Shown here piece after piece: positions 22,822 to 35,360 of a DNA stretch of 64,000 nucleotides. Positions within the stretch are counted from its first letter, which is position 1, and each line of letters begins with the position of its first letter. This DNA comes from Arenicola marina (lineage: Eukaryota; Annelida; Polychaeta; Arenicolidae). The DNA lies in NCBI GenBank assembly GCA_964019135.1, contig OZ025248.1, forward strand, positions 17,243,574-17,307,573, in the 5' to 3' direction. A model generated the notes under the pieces. It did not search any database. It had not been told where the DNA came from and saw nothing but the letters and a program-made list of their open reading frames with translations. The position numbers and the translations under genes are program-made.

Positions 22822-25244
22822 CGTCTCTGTGTAGAGAGCTTCGCGAATGTCGCTGCTATCCTTGTCTGGTTATAACTTATCCGTTGGTATGTTCCTCAGC
22901 GTAAATCGGCGATACGGTACATTTAAGAGAGTGACATTCGCTCCAGATACTGCCCTCGCAGACCGCGGTTGGAGTCTGTGTGAGGCCTCCGCCAAGACCC
23001 AACTGCGCACTTCAGAAGTTAATGGCTGCTCATCGGTAACGGGGGAGAAAACTAAGCTGCTGGGCCGACAACAAACATCCCGTCCAAATTTAACTTAAGC
23101 CGGTTGGAATCTCGCTTTTAGTCCGGCGTCCAGCGTCGCCCAAGGCTGGTGGCGGGGCCTGGTGCAGAGGCACAACACTAGTCGGGGTGGAGGGGACGGC
23201 GGCGAGGGAGAGAGCGATAGGTGGGTCTCTGGAAGCGTTGGACCGGAGAGGATGGGGATGATGGTGGGGGAAGCAGGGATTAAGGGAGAGGAGATGAGTG
23301 CAGAGATTCCACACGGACACCAGCAGAACATGAATGTGGCAGGACTCTTCAGAGGGATTCTGTCAGTAGTGGGTCTGCCGAATATCGACGCCAGTGTGTG
23401 TGTGTTGGGGGTCCGATGGGCATGGGGAGAAGGGGGTGGGGAGCATAGAGGGCGCTTCAAACATGGAGTGGAGAGAGGGGGTGGGGTGGGGGGAGGTGCC
23501 ACCGTACAGATACTGGACCATCAGTTACACGTACCCCACTGAAATAGATAAACACTGGTAAATGTCAGGCGTGAGCTCTACGTGAGCTGTACCGACATAA
23601 TGGCATGTGGTCATATCGACATGAAATTAGGACCGTTTGGAGATTTAGAAAATATGTTATAATCTCATGTGAGAGATTATAGGCTTTCAATGATGAGGTA
23701 TTTAACATGTATGTTTAGATTTCTCGTGTAGAGTTTGAAACTGTAGAAAAAGCGAAACGCCCAGCTCTACGAGTGGTCTACATTCCGGAGACAATGCAAC
23801 CTCCGTACGGTGGAACTGATAGTCGAGAAACTCTGGGAGTGGTGGGTGAGGTGTGGGGATAGGTGGGAGGGGAGCTATATCGACACCCATGCCGGATGAG
23901 TCATTATTTAAGGCCACGGCGACATCTGCTCAGAGTGTGCCCACCGTCAAGGCCCAGTCGTTGTTCTTGTCAAAAAGCTATTGCTCATGGCCTCAACGAT
24001 GTTTCCGTTAAGATCAAGTTAAACAAAACAACGTAGGCCACTCTGTTTCCTCGTTTGTATGCAGATCTGGCTTAACATCTGTATGTCTTTGCTTATACAA
24101 GCATGATTACGTTACTAAGCGTCTACTCATGTTTGTGTTGATTGCCATGACGACGGTTGCTCCGGTGAAACCGACTGAACGTGCCCGGATAACGGTGCTA
24201 GATCCGTGCTAAATCCGGGTCTGATCTGGCAGGGGCGGATCTGCTGGATTAGGGGTTAGGGGGGTTGCAACCCCGCCCCCCATTGGGACCTTGAGCATAC
24301 ATTGAAAAAAGGGGGGGGGGGGGGGCAAGGGGGGTCGTGGTCCCAGATCATAAAGAATAAATGTCTTTATTCCCAGGTCACGATGATAACTCCCAGTATA
24401 CATAGAACGGGCAGACACATTATATAAATTAGCGATTTCCCGATTCACGGTTATTTAATATTAAAATTCCCAGTTCACGATTAATGAAAATCACGGCGGT
24501 CGAGTAATATCCCATTCCCAGTTCACGAAGAATTATTTTCCTCATTCCCAGTTCACGATGAAATAAAAAGCCCAATCCTGAGGAACGTAAATAACCCTTG
24601 CCCCACCCCCCCCCCCCCTTGAAACGACGGCATTCAAAAGGTCTTGCCACCTTATTTGACGCTGTTTGGAACGAATATATGTACTGACATCTTTTTACCC
24701 CGAAATATACATTTTCATTGGCACACTTTCTATTATTGGTAATGCTTCTATAAACTTTAAGTAATTACTATAATCAAAACTGTAACGTTTCACTACAACG
24801 GATGTTCAACATCTCAGTATAATAAACATTTATTTCATGGCCGCCCTTTTTGATATCTGGGTACTAAAATGTCTAAATAGAGTTTAGGAAATACTTTATT
24901 TGAACTCAGCACACCTCTATAGTCCATTATCATTGCAAAAACTGTTTTCGATATTTGGGTAATAAAAATTCAAAATACAGCCTTGCAAACAATTTACATG
25001 AAATCAGCACACCTTAATTATCCAAAATAAGTTGTTCGATAACTATTAACACAAAATGCTTACAACACTTTTTTGGACCGGACTACTATGATCAGATGAT
25101 GATTCCACACATCACTCGTGGGTTTAGCATGGGGAGGCGAGGCGCAGTGGGGACGGGCTGGTTGGTGGAAAGGGAGAGTCTGACTTTACGGTGACGTTAT
25201 GATAGGGTTACACCGCACCATGGCTTCTCGGCAAAGTACTGTAG
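22822..25244. other. Upstream flank of QSOX; no gene recognised
   Basis: The 5' flank of QSOX must hold its promoter, but I see no TATA box. From about 23120 to 23510 the plus strand is strongly G-rich (runs of GGGGTGGGG type), 0.3-0.7 kb upstream of the ATG. A G homopolymer lies at about 24308-24324. A short array built on CCCAGTTCACGA lies at 24430-24570. Near 24229 AGGGGCGGATCTGCTGGATT resembles the end of a hAT-type MITE also seen at 61788. Open frames here are proline/glycine-rich by composition and not convincing. Confidence 0.5.
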
Positions 25245-25695
25245 TAGTGGGCTTAGCTAGGTAATTAGGCTTTAGTAGTGGGACTATCTAGGTACTTGCG
25301 TTTGTAGTTGTGGGTTTAGCTAGGTACTTGGGTTGTAGTTGTGGGTTTAGCTAGATATTTGGGTTGTAGTTGTGGGTTTAGCTAGACACTTGGGTTGTAG
25401 TTGTATGCTTAGCTAGGTTTGGTTTTATATTCAAGACGCTTTAATCGTTTGATAATTGTAGTCATATCCCCCGCGGTAACCCCTTACTCTTTGCGAAGAA
25501 GGCCATGGGATCTTTCTCTGGCGATCACACAGACATGGCCACAGCGGGCGGCGAACCATGGATTCATATGCCGTTAGGCTCTCAGGTGGCCAGAGCACTC
25601 AAGGCGAGCACTCTAGCCCACTGAGCTATAAGGCTGACCCATGGGCTAGGCACTTGGGTTGTAGTAGTGTGCTTAGCTAGATACTTGGGGTTGGA
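25245..25695. repeat. Short minisatellite interrupted by a SINE
   Basis: Units of about 30-33 bp built on GGGTTTAGCTAGGTACTTGG repeat about six times up to 25415. The same motif resumes at about 25655-25695, after a SINE copy. The SINE probably inserted into an existing array. Confidence 0.75.
25415..25636 (-). mobile_element. tRNA-derived SINE, copy 2
   Basis: Read on the minus strand it has the A box (ATAGCTCAGTGGGCTAGAG), a TGGTTCGCC box B, the GGCCATGTCTGTGTGATCGC segment and a tail ending TCTTGAATATAAAACC, in the same order as the copy at 2859-3123. It lies within the TAGCTAGGTACTTGG array. Confidence 0.8.
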
Positions 25696-28600
25696 GCAGT
25701 CGGCAAAAAGGCCTTCATCTCATCTGATACATGGAGTTAATTCTGCAAGCCGACATACATTTCTCATTTGTACTTTCGAACTAAGCAAGTAGTTAACTAA
25801 TCGGTTTTATAAAATACGAATCAATTCAATGGCTGCCACATTGGTTTATGCAATCATGTGTCATTGTCGTTGTATCCTTAAGATTGTCTTATTGTGCGAA
25901 AAACATCGCAAAAACATCCGATTCGATAAATCGTCGCCTTGACAACGATTCGCTACATCACAATTAATACCATCATAAGATAGCTCATGGACACCATTTA
26001 CCGTCGTTGCTCAACTTCACCGCCATTCATCCTCTCCACACGGACGATTAACCCACACAGCTAGTGGGCTTCTCTAGAATCCTGGTATAATTCCCCATTT
26101 TATTACGTGGCTTGTCCAGCTAAACACTTGGCGCCAACAAATCGTTGACTGATGTGTCGCACAAACTGCAGGGTGGATGATGTTAGGGTCATATTAAACT
26201 CTGCCACACGTTCCAGCCTCATATGTTGGCTCAGCGTGTCGAGATAAACAGTTTCATCTGGCCGAGATCAGTTGTGTGGGCAGATTTCTTCCACACCCAG
26301 AGCATTACAATGCTCCTTTCCTCTACTCAAAGGGCAAAGGGCAAAGGTTAGGGTTAGGGTTACGATTTGGGTTCAGCTTAGGGTTAGTCAAATGAAAAAA
26401 GCGTGGCCGGACAAGTTATCACGGCCGGACCGATTATTACGTTACACCGGCACTAAATTGTAGCAATGTGCGGCACATGTCCTACCACTGTGCGCAGCGC
26501 CACCCTGACGGGGCGAGTACACGAATCCATGGGCGCATTTCTTTGGTACCCCGGGTGTATCCCTACGGTGGGCCGAATACGCACATTACGCATCGGTTCA
26601 CCGCCCGCCACTTCTTTCACCCGGGTATGGATGCGCGCGCATGCATTCGGTATGCCGATGTGCCCCGTTCTAAACAGCACGGGGCATTCGGGAGAAGATG
26701 GCGGCTGATTGAAAGGTGATGAGAGTAGGTTGGTTCCAGTGCCTTAATGTTCACCGGATGTGAACGGTGTGTGCATTTCATTGGAATAGGCATATCCCTA
26801 TCGGCAAACTCGGAAGTTCCCTGTCACGTGTTGCAGGGGCCCGGGGCGGGATACCGAACCTGGCCCAAAGAAATGCGCCCCATCTATACTAATAAAATGA
26901 AGCTGTCTGTCCCACTATGCCGCGGCATGCAAGAGCCCATTGGCGTCAGCAGCCGCCTTGAACCTATTAATATCCAGCCGCCGCTCTTAGATGTGTCAAA
27001 GCTATCGCATGTGTCAACACAACCGCTGGGTGCTTATCACCTTATCCCGCCTGCGGCGGGCTACCTGGCTTGGTGCCAACAGTAATAATATTTCTCCCAA
27101 CGCCTTATCGCCCGAACCGTCATCAAAACAAACAAATCCCGTACTGTCTCGCGTCCACAACTTCCCATTAGTAGCAAGGAAACGAACTCTGCCCGGGGGA
27201 CCTTTCCTATAATACGCTTCTCTTAGAATCAGTCACAGCAGTATCCAATTTTACTACACGTCAATTCTATAGATCCAACCAGGACGTCAGGCAGATTTTA
27301 TCCACTGAAGTTAGTAGTACTACGTTAAATGACGAACAACGGACGGGAAATAGTCCCTTTTTTTACTCAATCAATGTATGAGCTTGGGCCTTAGTGTTAC
27401 TGGACTGATATTCGTTTATATCGCAATTTGAGCATTCTGTACTAGATGCACAATAATTGCACAGGTTGAAAGTGTTTAAATATCCTTAACATTTGTGTCC
27501 CGTTATTCCGTAGCCCTTGGTCTCAATTTATGTCAATATAATTATCGATGTTATTTCTCCCCAATGTCTTCTGCCTGCTAGTATTTGACGCATGGCTAGT
27601 GTATTCAGAATCTAACCGGAAATCGATATAACGCAGCCCCTAGCGGAGTGAGTCACAGGCTGAATGTGCTCCGAGCCCATCTGAGTGTGCGAGACAGTTA
27701 TAATTGTGGTGCTGTGGAAAGTTGATGTGTGTACGTGTTATGTGACGGCAGCAAATTGCCTTACATAACTGTCGATATTAGAAGCATCTGAAATCACATG
27801 CCTGATATTCCCGGTGTCCACAACTTTAATGTACTCTCGGTGTGTGGCTTTCCATGTAAATCGTGGGGACCTTTCATATATCTCATATATCTAACAATAT
27901 GTATATTGCAATGCAAGCGAGATCGAGTTAACACCGATCCCACATAGAGGGGTTACCATTGTACTCCCACCGTTGATATGGTCCGCCAACGGGTTCACCG
28001 ACACCAACAATGACGGGTAAAACACGTATAGTCCGGAAGTGAGGGGGACGGTGTGTTACACGCATCATAAACAGCGAGGGAAACTGACCGTTCCTTTGAC
28101 GCTTTGACGGTACCCCGCCAGATAACTGTCGCACCCGCGACGGCCGCGGTCGTGGGTAACACAATGGGATGATCCCTATCCGTTGCAACGGACGACCGGC
28201 TTCATCCGCTCTGAGGCCGTTGTAGTGGAAGTGCGAGCGTAGATTGGACAACGTGACAAGAATATGTCTGTATCAGTCTGGTGCTTGTGGTCAGCGCACC
28301 CATGTGGGTAGAGGCCCCGGATTGGGTGAAGGCGGGGGTGGACCAAATTAGCTGGTTGCCATGACGGGAGATGCCAGGGTGCCGCACGGATGGATGACAG
28401 GCGGATGAGATCTAGGCACCGTACCATGGAAGGCGGATCCTCTCCCGCTAGGGTTTTGATACGTGGGCATCCGGTGCCCTGGTTTACGTGTGGCTTACGG
28501 GAGGGCGTGGGAAAGTCAACTCGGTGTTACCGGCAGCCTCGTAGGCTATACACTCTCCCACACCCACACTGCCGGAAGAAGGAGCTCGTTCCTCACATCA

Positions 28601-28749
28601 CCTCTGCCCCACGTCACCGCCCACCTCACGGTTGACCCCAACGGTCCTGGGGTCACGAATGGTTTTAGATGGTTTTTTAGATTGGATATTGAATTTTCGA
28701 TGCAGAATTTGAAACATAGGCTATAGACATTTCGTTATCGAATGATCAC
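25696..28749. other. Gene-free stretch as far as can be seen
   Basis: About 3 kb without a recognisable exon. Short TTAGGG-type repeats (GGTTAGGGTTAGGGTTACG) lie at about 26345-26385, too few to be more than an interstitial telomere-like tract. The open frames here, all under about 115 codons, show no recognisable protein. Confidence 0.45.
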
Positions 28750-29850
28750 AATGGAAGAGTTAAGGTGGGTCAACCCCTTGCCAGCTTTCATGAAGCTTCG
28801 GCCACTCCACCTTTCCAGCAGATCCTCTATTAACAACAGTTGGGTCAACCTTTGTCAGCTTTCATGAGTATTCGGCCACTCACATTTCCACCAGGTTCTC
28901 TAGTAACAACAGGTGGGTCAACCCCTTGCCAGCTTTTATGAAGCTTCGGCCACTCACCTTTCCAGCAGATCCTCTATTAACAACAGGTGGGTCAACCCGT
29001 TGCCAGCTTTCATGAAGCTTCTGCCACTCACTTTTCCAGCAGGTCCTCTATTAACAACAGGTAGGCCAATCCTTTGCCAGCTTTCATGAAGCTTCGGCCA
29101 CTCACCCTTCCAGCAGGTCCTCTATTACAACAGGTGGGTCAATCCCTTGCCAGCTTTCATGAAGCTTCGGCCACTCCACCTTTCCAGCATGTCCTCTATT
29201 AACAACAGGTGGGTCAACCCCTTGCCAGCTTTCATGAAGCTTCTGCCACTCACCTTTCCAGCAGATCCTCTATTAACAACAGGTGGGTCAACCCCTTGCC
29301 AGCTTTCATGAACCTTAGGCCACTCACCTTTCCAGCAGGTCCTCTATTAACAACAGGTGGGTCAACCCCTTGCCAGCTTTCATGAACCTTCGGCCACTCC
29401 ACCTTTCCAGCAGATCCGCTATTAACAACAGGTGGGTCAACCCCTTGCCAGCTTTCATGAACCTTCGGCCACTCCACCTTTCCAGCAGGTCCTCTATTAA
29501 CAACAGGTGGGTCAACCCTTGCCAGCTTTCATGAACCTTCGGCCACTCCACCTTTCCAGCAGATCCGCTATTAACAACAGGTGGGTCAACCCCTTGCCAG
29601 CTTTCATGAACCTTCGGCCACTCCACCTTTCCAGCAGATCCGCTATTAACAACAGGTGGGTCAACCCCTTGCCAGCTTTCATGAACCTTCGGCCACTCCA
29701 CCTTTCCAGCAGATCCGCTATTAACAACAGGTGGGTCAACCCCTTGCCAGCTTTCATGAACCTTCGGCCACTCCACCTTTCCAGCAGATCCGCTATTAAC
29801 AACAGGTAGGTCAACCCTTTGCCAGCTTTCATGAAGCTTCGGCCACCTAT
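28750..29850. repeat. 74/75-bp minisatellite
   Basis: About 15 copies built on GTGGGTCAACCCCTTGCCAG, CTTTCATGAA, CGGCCACTC and TTTCCAGCAGATCC. Copies of 75 bp keep a frame, so open frames appear on both strands (for example GVDPPVVNSGSAGK on the minus strand). On the minus strand many copies read CTGGAAAG|GTGAGTGG, a strong splice-donor consensus. Confidence 0.93.
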
Positions 29851-30807
29851 CCGCTGTGCCGAGAACATGATATTGTGGTCACGTGTTACACACAGCCTGC
29901 ATGCATATAGTCAATAACCAGATGCCCGGTGGCCAGTGGTATATCCCTCGTTTCATGTCTTTGGACAGATATAAGCACATGTATGAACTCTGATGACTAT
30001 CGCATGGTTGTTGGGCCCAGAACCCAGGAAGAGGTGAGGATGAGCTAGGGTGAAGGGGGCTACGACTGGACAACGAGTATATATGTATGTGTATGTTAGT
30101 GTGTAGGGTGGGGGCACTAAGCCTAGTTTCCCCTGGCACCCTCTCTCCACGGGCTGGATCCTCCACTGGGGTTCTATACGTGATGTCTGCCACACGCGAC
30201 ACGCTGAGGATACCTTGGTACCCTACATTTCTCTAAGTGGAATTCGTTTGTGGACAATTATATAATCTAATTATTACTTTAATATTTATAAGATATTTAT
30301 GATGAAACCAAATTACAGGCTTTGAGTCAAAAGTCGGCATTTCCGCTTTGAACCAGTTAGGAGCAAGTTATTGATATTCTGCGCAGATGAAGCTGGACTG
30401 GATACGAACCAGAACCAAACGACAAGAGGGTGTGGCATGAAGTAAAATGATCGGGGTGAGAGGTGGACCCGGGTCTCTCCCCTGTGACACATAAGATATA
30501 GCATGTCATAGGTCGTGGCCGGTCATAAACCACCAAGCTGGCCCATGGATGTTCCGCCAAATATCACTGAAATCGTTTCTCCCGGCGATGTGGACGGCCC
30601 GTGGTGGGACCCCAAAGGACGGCTCACGCCCCGACAACCCTCGGGTGAAGAGACCTCGACAAGCCGCACGTCTAGCCCCGTCGGTCATGTGCAGCCCTTT
30701 GGAAGCCTATCCAAGCATTGCCCGGCGCTGTCAGGAAGATGTCTTATGACCTCTATCGCCGACGGCGCAATCCGCACAGGGCGTTTTGTTTCTCTGCCAT
30801 GGATCAG
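29851..30807. other. Spacer between two minisatellites; no gene recognised
   Basis: About 1 kb of unique sequence. Several open frames of 60-110 codons overlap on both strands, with no recognisable domain and no consistent splice pattern. Confidence 0.4.
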
Positions 30808-32560
30808 CTCCAGTCAGTTTCTATCACTGCCTTCAAGGCCATACCAGTAGCCCTGGCACCTGCTTACCAGTCCCTATCACTGCCTTCAAGGCCATACCAG
30901 TAGCCCTGGTGCCTACCTACCACTCCCTATCACTGCCTTCTAGGCCATACCAGTAGCCCTTGTGCCTACCTACCAGTCCCTATCACTGCCTTCTAGGCCA
31001 TACCACTAGCCCTGGTGCCTACCTACCAGTCCCTATCACTGCCTTCAAGGCCATACCAGGAGCCCTGGTGCCTGCGTACCAGTCCCTATCACTGCCTTCA
31101 AGGCCATACCAGTAGCCCTGGTGCCTGCGTACCAGTCCCTATCACTGCCTTCAAGGTCATACCAGTAGCCCTGGTGCCTACCTACCAGCCCCTATCACTG
31201 CCTTCAAGGCCATACCAGGAGCCCTGGTGCCTGCGTACCAGCCCCTATCACTGCCTTCAAGGCCATACCAGTAGCCCTGGTGCCTACCTACCAGTCCCTA
31301 TCACTGCCTTCTGGGCTATACCAGTAGCTCTGGTGCCTACCTACCAGTCCTTATCACTGCCTTCAAGGCTATACCAGTAGCCCTGGTGCCTACCTACCAC
31401 TCCCTATCACTGCCTTCAAGGCCATACCAGTAGCCCTGGTGCCTACCTACCAGTCCCTATCACTGCCTTCTAGGCCATACCAGTAGCCCTGGTGCCTACC
31501 TACCAGCCCCTATCACTGCCTTCAAGGCCATACCAGGAGCCCTGGTGCCTGCGTACCAGTCCCTATCACTGCCTTCAAGGCCATACCAGTAGCCTTGGTG
31601 CCTGCGTATCAGTCCCTATCACTGCCTTCAAGGTTATACCAGTAGCCCTGGTGCCTACCTACCAGCCGCTATCACTGCCTTCAAGGCCATACCAGGAGCC
31701 CTGGTGCCTGCGTACCAGTCCCTATCACTGCCTTCAAGGCCATACCAGTAGCCCTGGTGCCTACCTACCAGTCCCTATCACTGCCTTCTAGGCCATACCA
31801 GTAACCCTGGTGCCTGACTACCAGTCCCTATCACTGCCTTCTAGGCCATACAAGTAGCCCTGGTGCCTACCTACCACTCCCTATCACTGCCTTCAAGGCC
31901 ATACCAGTGGCCCTGGTGCCTGACTACCAGTCCCTATCACTGCCGCCCAGGCCATGCCAGTAGCCCTGGTGCCTGCCTACCAGTCCCTATCACTGCCTTC
32001 AATGGCATACCAGTAGCCCTGGTGCCTACCTACCACTCCCTATCACTGCCTTCAATGCCATACCAGTACCCCTGGTGCCTGACTACCAGTCCCCATCACT
32101 GCCTTCTAGGCCATACCAGTAGCCCTGGTGCCTACCTACCACTCCCTATCACTGCCTTCAAGGCCATACCAGTGGCCCTGGTGCCTGACTACCAGTCCCT
32201 ATCACTGCCGCCTAGGCCATGCCAGTAGCCCTGGTGCCTGCCTACCAGTCCCTATCACTGCCTTCAAGAGTATACCAGTAGCCCTGGTGCCTACCTACCA
32301 CTCCCTATCACTGCCTTCAAGACCATACCAGTTGCCCTGGTGCCTGACTACCAGTCCCTATTACTTCCTCCTTCAAGGCCATACCAGTGGCTCTGGTGCC
32401 TACCTACCACTCCCTATCACTGCCTTCAAGGCCATACCAGTGGCCCTGGTGCCTACTTACCACCACTCCCTATCACTGCCTTCAAGGCCATACCAGTAGC
32501 CCTGGTGCCTGCCTACCAGTCCCTATCACTGCCTTCATGGTCCTACCAGTGGCCCTGGTA
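30808..32560. repeat. 53-bp minisatellite
   Basis: About 33 copies built on TACCAGTCCCTATCACTGCC, TTCAAGGCCATACCAGTAGC and CCTGGTGCC. The unit is not a multiple of three, so the frame rotates between copies and runs open for about 120 codons at a time. Block-level variants (for example CCGCCCAGGCCATGCC and CCGCCTAGGCCATGCC) recur in the right half. Confidence 0.95.
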
Positions 32561-34494
32561 GTGTCTACCGAACCGGTTTAGCATTTGCGATTCAGAAGTG
32601 ACAGCCTCGAACCCGAAACAAACATTCGCCACCAGTGCTACCAGATAAACCGTGTTAGTCCTGGTCCAAAAGATTAACGCCGAAGCGCACATAAGTTCTT
32701 AAGTATTAATGCGCAATACATATCCTTTATTTATCAATATTTTTTAACTATTTAGATTGTGCTACTATGCCCAATACTGATTTATTATTAAATGAATATG
32801 CCGAACAACAGAATGAAAATAGTTTGCCGTGGCCAAGCTATGCCGCTCAGTCGCGAGTTCATTGTGACCAAGGATGTATGCGACCATCGACCTCGACGCG
32901 GAACTCGGCCCTGGATGACCTTCTTACGACCCTGGTGCTCGGCCGCGAGCAGCGATGCTTAATGCATGGGGCTGACGATAGGTCGGTTATTCAGAACGCT
33001 TTAACCACGTTTGGTCCTATCGCGTCAATAGGAGAAGGAAGGGAGAGTGGAGCCATGTACCCGGGGGTAACCCCCTACTCTTTACGAAGAAAGACATGGG
33101 ATCTTTATCCTGCGACTACCCAGACATGGCCACAGCAGGGCTCGAACCACCGACCCACGTGCCGTTGGCTCTCAGGTGACCAGAGCACTCAATGCGAGCA
33201 CTCTAGCCCACTGTGCTGTCGCGCCGGCCGCCATGGGGCTGACGAGATGCGCAGCGGCATGGATAGTTAAACGTATTAGGGACCAGTTATGGGCCCATTA
33301 CGTTGGTAGTATTACGGTCGATCAGCAGCACTGGACAAGACCAGTGGCTCCTAGTTATTGAATGCAGGGGTGACAGCCTTGCGACGTAATGGGATGAAGA
33401 GGCCGTTTGAGATGAGAAGGAAGGCCAGGATTTAATCTTAATTATAAGTAATATAAGATACAGGCGCTGAAGCCCTAATGGATCGGCGGCACTGTGGACC
33501 AATAGAGAGCGGTAAGTATCGGTCGGGGCAGCCAATTATGCTTTGATATTGTATTATAGGAAGTGAGGACGCTACAGGATGCTGGGAATGAGGATAATGA
33601 GTGCCAGGGTCATGAGCCGGAGTGTCCTGAGCATAATGATACGACGCGACAGGTTGGACAAATCGCGAGGGAAGAACCCACACAGCCACGGCCAGAAGGC
33701 TGTCCGCCATTACGGTGGTTATTACCAATGTCAGGGACCTTGGGATTAGGGATAAGTGGGGCGTTGGCTGACAGCTCCCCTTCGTCAGAAGTCGCCTACG
33801 CGAACACCCTTGGCCACCACCAATGTCAGTGCTTCCCCCTGCCGGCCGCCGCGGGGAAGGACCCTCATCCATTGTCTTCGACACGGTACCCTCCACCTTG
33901 ACTCCGCCATCGGTCTATTCATGCCAGTCTCGAACAGCGAGAATTCGGCCCTGGGTGGAAGGTACGAAATGACCTTGTGACGTGCCGCGTCGCACGTAGT
34001 CACAAGGACACTTATTATACGACTGCTGCGGGGAACCATTTCCTGGCAATCATGCCACGAGGCGAGGGTTGGTGGATGGCCGGGTGGGGGCGGGGGGGGG
34101 GGGGGTGTCAGAAGGAGCCGGGTGGGAGGGGAAGATGATCAATCTCCTCTCATCGGTTCCGCTTTCGTCGGCCGTGAAATTTGGCTCGTGTATGTGCTCC
34201 ACAATGCAGAACGTTGCCTTTTAGAAGAAAAAACCGTATGACACGCTCAATAGCATTACACCCCCGCCTTTTCGAGACGGTGCATCTCGCAGCGTCTATT
34301 TGTGATATCCACGATGTGACTAGTGGAGCTGTGTATGTGTGGGTGGGCGTGGAGGTGGGAGAAGGGAGCGGGTGAGGAGGGGCTTGGCGGCTGCTCTGCT
34401 TGTGGCGATCAAACAAAAAGTCAAAGGTGTATGACCAGATGACCTTACCAGAGAAAGTGAAGGCCGTTTGATCAGATGTCGGGTGGCACGACCC
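32561..34494. other. Spacer with one SINE; no gene recognised
   Basis: Apart from the SINE at about 32983-33234 I see no supported exon. A plus-strand open frame from 32767 to 33270 is mostly SINE read as protein. A G homopolymer lies at about 34088-34106. Confidence 0.45.
32983..33234 (-). mobile_element. tRNA-derived SINE, copy 3
   Basis: Read on the minus strand it has the box B region (GGTTCGAGCCCTGCTG), GGCCATGTCTGGGTAGTCGC, GGATAAAGATCCCATG and CTCCCTTCCTTCTCCTATTG, in the same order as the copy at 2859. It ends in TTCTGAATAACC. It is the closest to copy 1 in the 3' body. Confidence 0.85.
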
Positions 34495-35360
34495 TCGACC
34501 CTCGACACCTCCACCTGCGGCATGAACCCCGACATGACCCCCCGAAACGACCCCCGGCACGACCCCCGGCATGACCGCCGGCATGACCCCCGGCATGACC
34601 GCTGACATGGCCGCCGGCATGACCCCCGGCATGACCCCCGCCATGACCCCCGGCATGACCTCCGGCACGACCCCCGGCATGACCGCCGGCATGACCCCCG
34701 GCATGACCCCCGGCATGACTTGCGGCATGAACCCCGGCATGACCTCCGGCACGACCCCCGGCATGACCCCCGGCACGACCGCCGACATGACCCCCGGCAT
34801 GACCCCGGCATGACCCCCGGCATGACCCCCGGCATGACCCCGGCATGACCCCCGGCATGACCCCCGGCATGACCCCCGGCATGACCTCCGGCACGACCCC
34901 CGGCACGACCGCCGACATAACCCCCGGCATGACCCCCGGCATGACCCCCGGCATGACCCCCGGCATGACCTCCGGCACGACCCCCGGCATGACCCCCGGT
35001 ATGACCCCGGCATGACCCCCGGCAAGACCCCCGGCATGACCTCCGGCACGACCCCCGGCATGACCCCCGGCACGACCGCCGACATAACCCCCGGCAGGAC
35101 CCCCGGCATGACCCCCGGCATGACCCCTGGCATGACCTCCGGCATGACCTCCGGCACGACCCCCGGCATGACCCCGGGCACGACCGCCGACATGACCCCG
35201 GCATGACCCCGGCATGACCCCGGCATGACCCCCGGCATGACCTCCGGCACGACCCCTGGCATGACCGCCGGCATGACCCCCGGCATGACCCCGGCATGAC
35301 CCCGGCATGACCCCCGGCATGACCGCCGACATGACCCCCGGCATTGCCCCCGGCATGAAA
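34495..35360. repeat. 12-bp array (CATGACCCCCGG)
   Basis: About 70 copies of CATGACCCCCGG with variants CACGACCCCCGG, CATGACCTCCGG and CATGACCGCCGA. Because the unit is four codons, frames stay open: Met-Thr-Pro-Gly on the plus strand, and PGVM, GGHA or RGSC repeats on the minus strand. One minus-strand frame runs 410 codons (35382-34150) through the array into unique sequence. Occasional one-base shorter units shift the frame, which argues against coding. Confidence 0.93.

Noticed and set aside
23095-23502. Proline-rich minus-strand open frame upstream of QSOX
   Set aside because: It follows from the G-rich plus strand. There are no splice partners and no domain.
26345-26385. TTAGGG-type repeats as a telomere or chromosome-fusion scar
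   Set aside because: Only two or three perfect hexamers, too short to mean more than chance or a small interstitial tract.
32767-33270. 167-codon open frame
   Set aside because: Its second half is the SINE at 32983-33234 read as protein, and the first half shows no domain.
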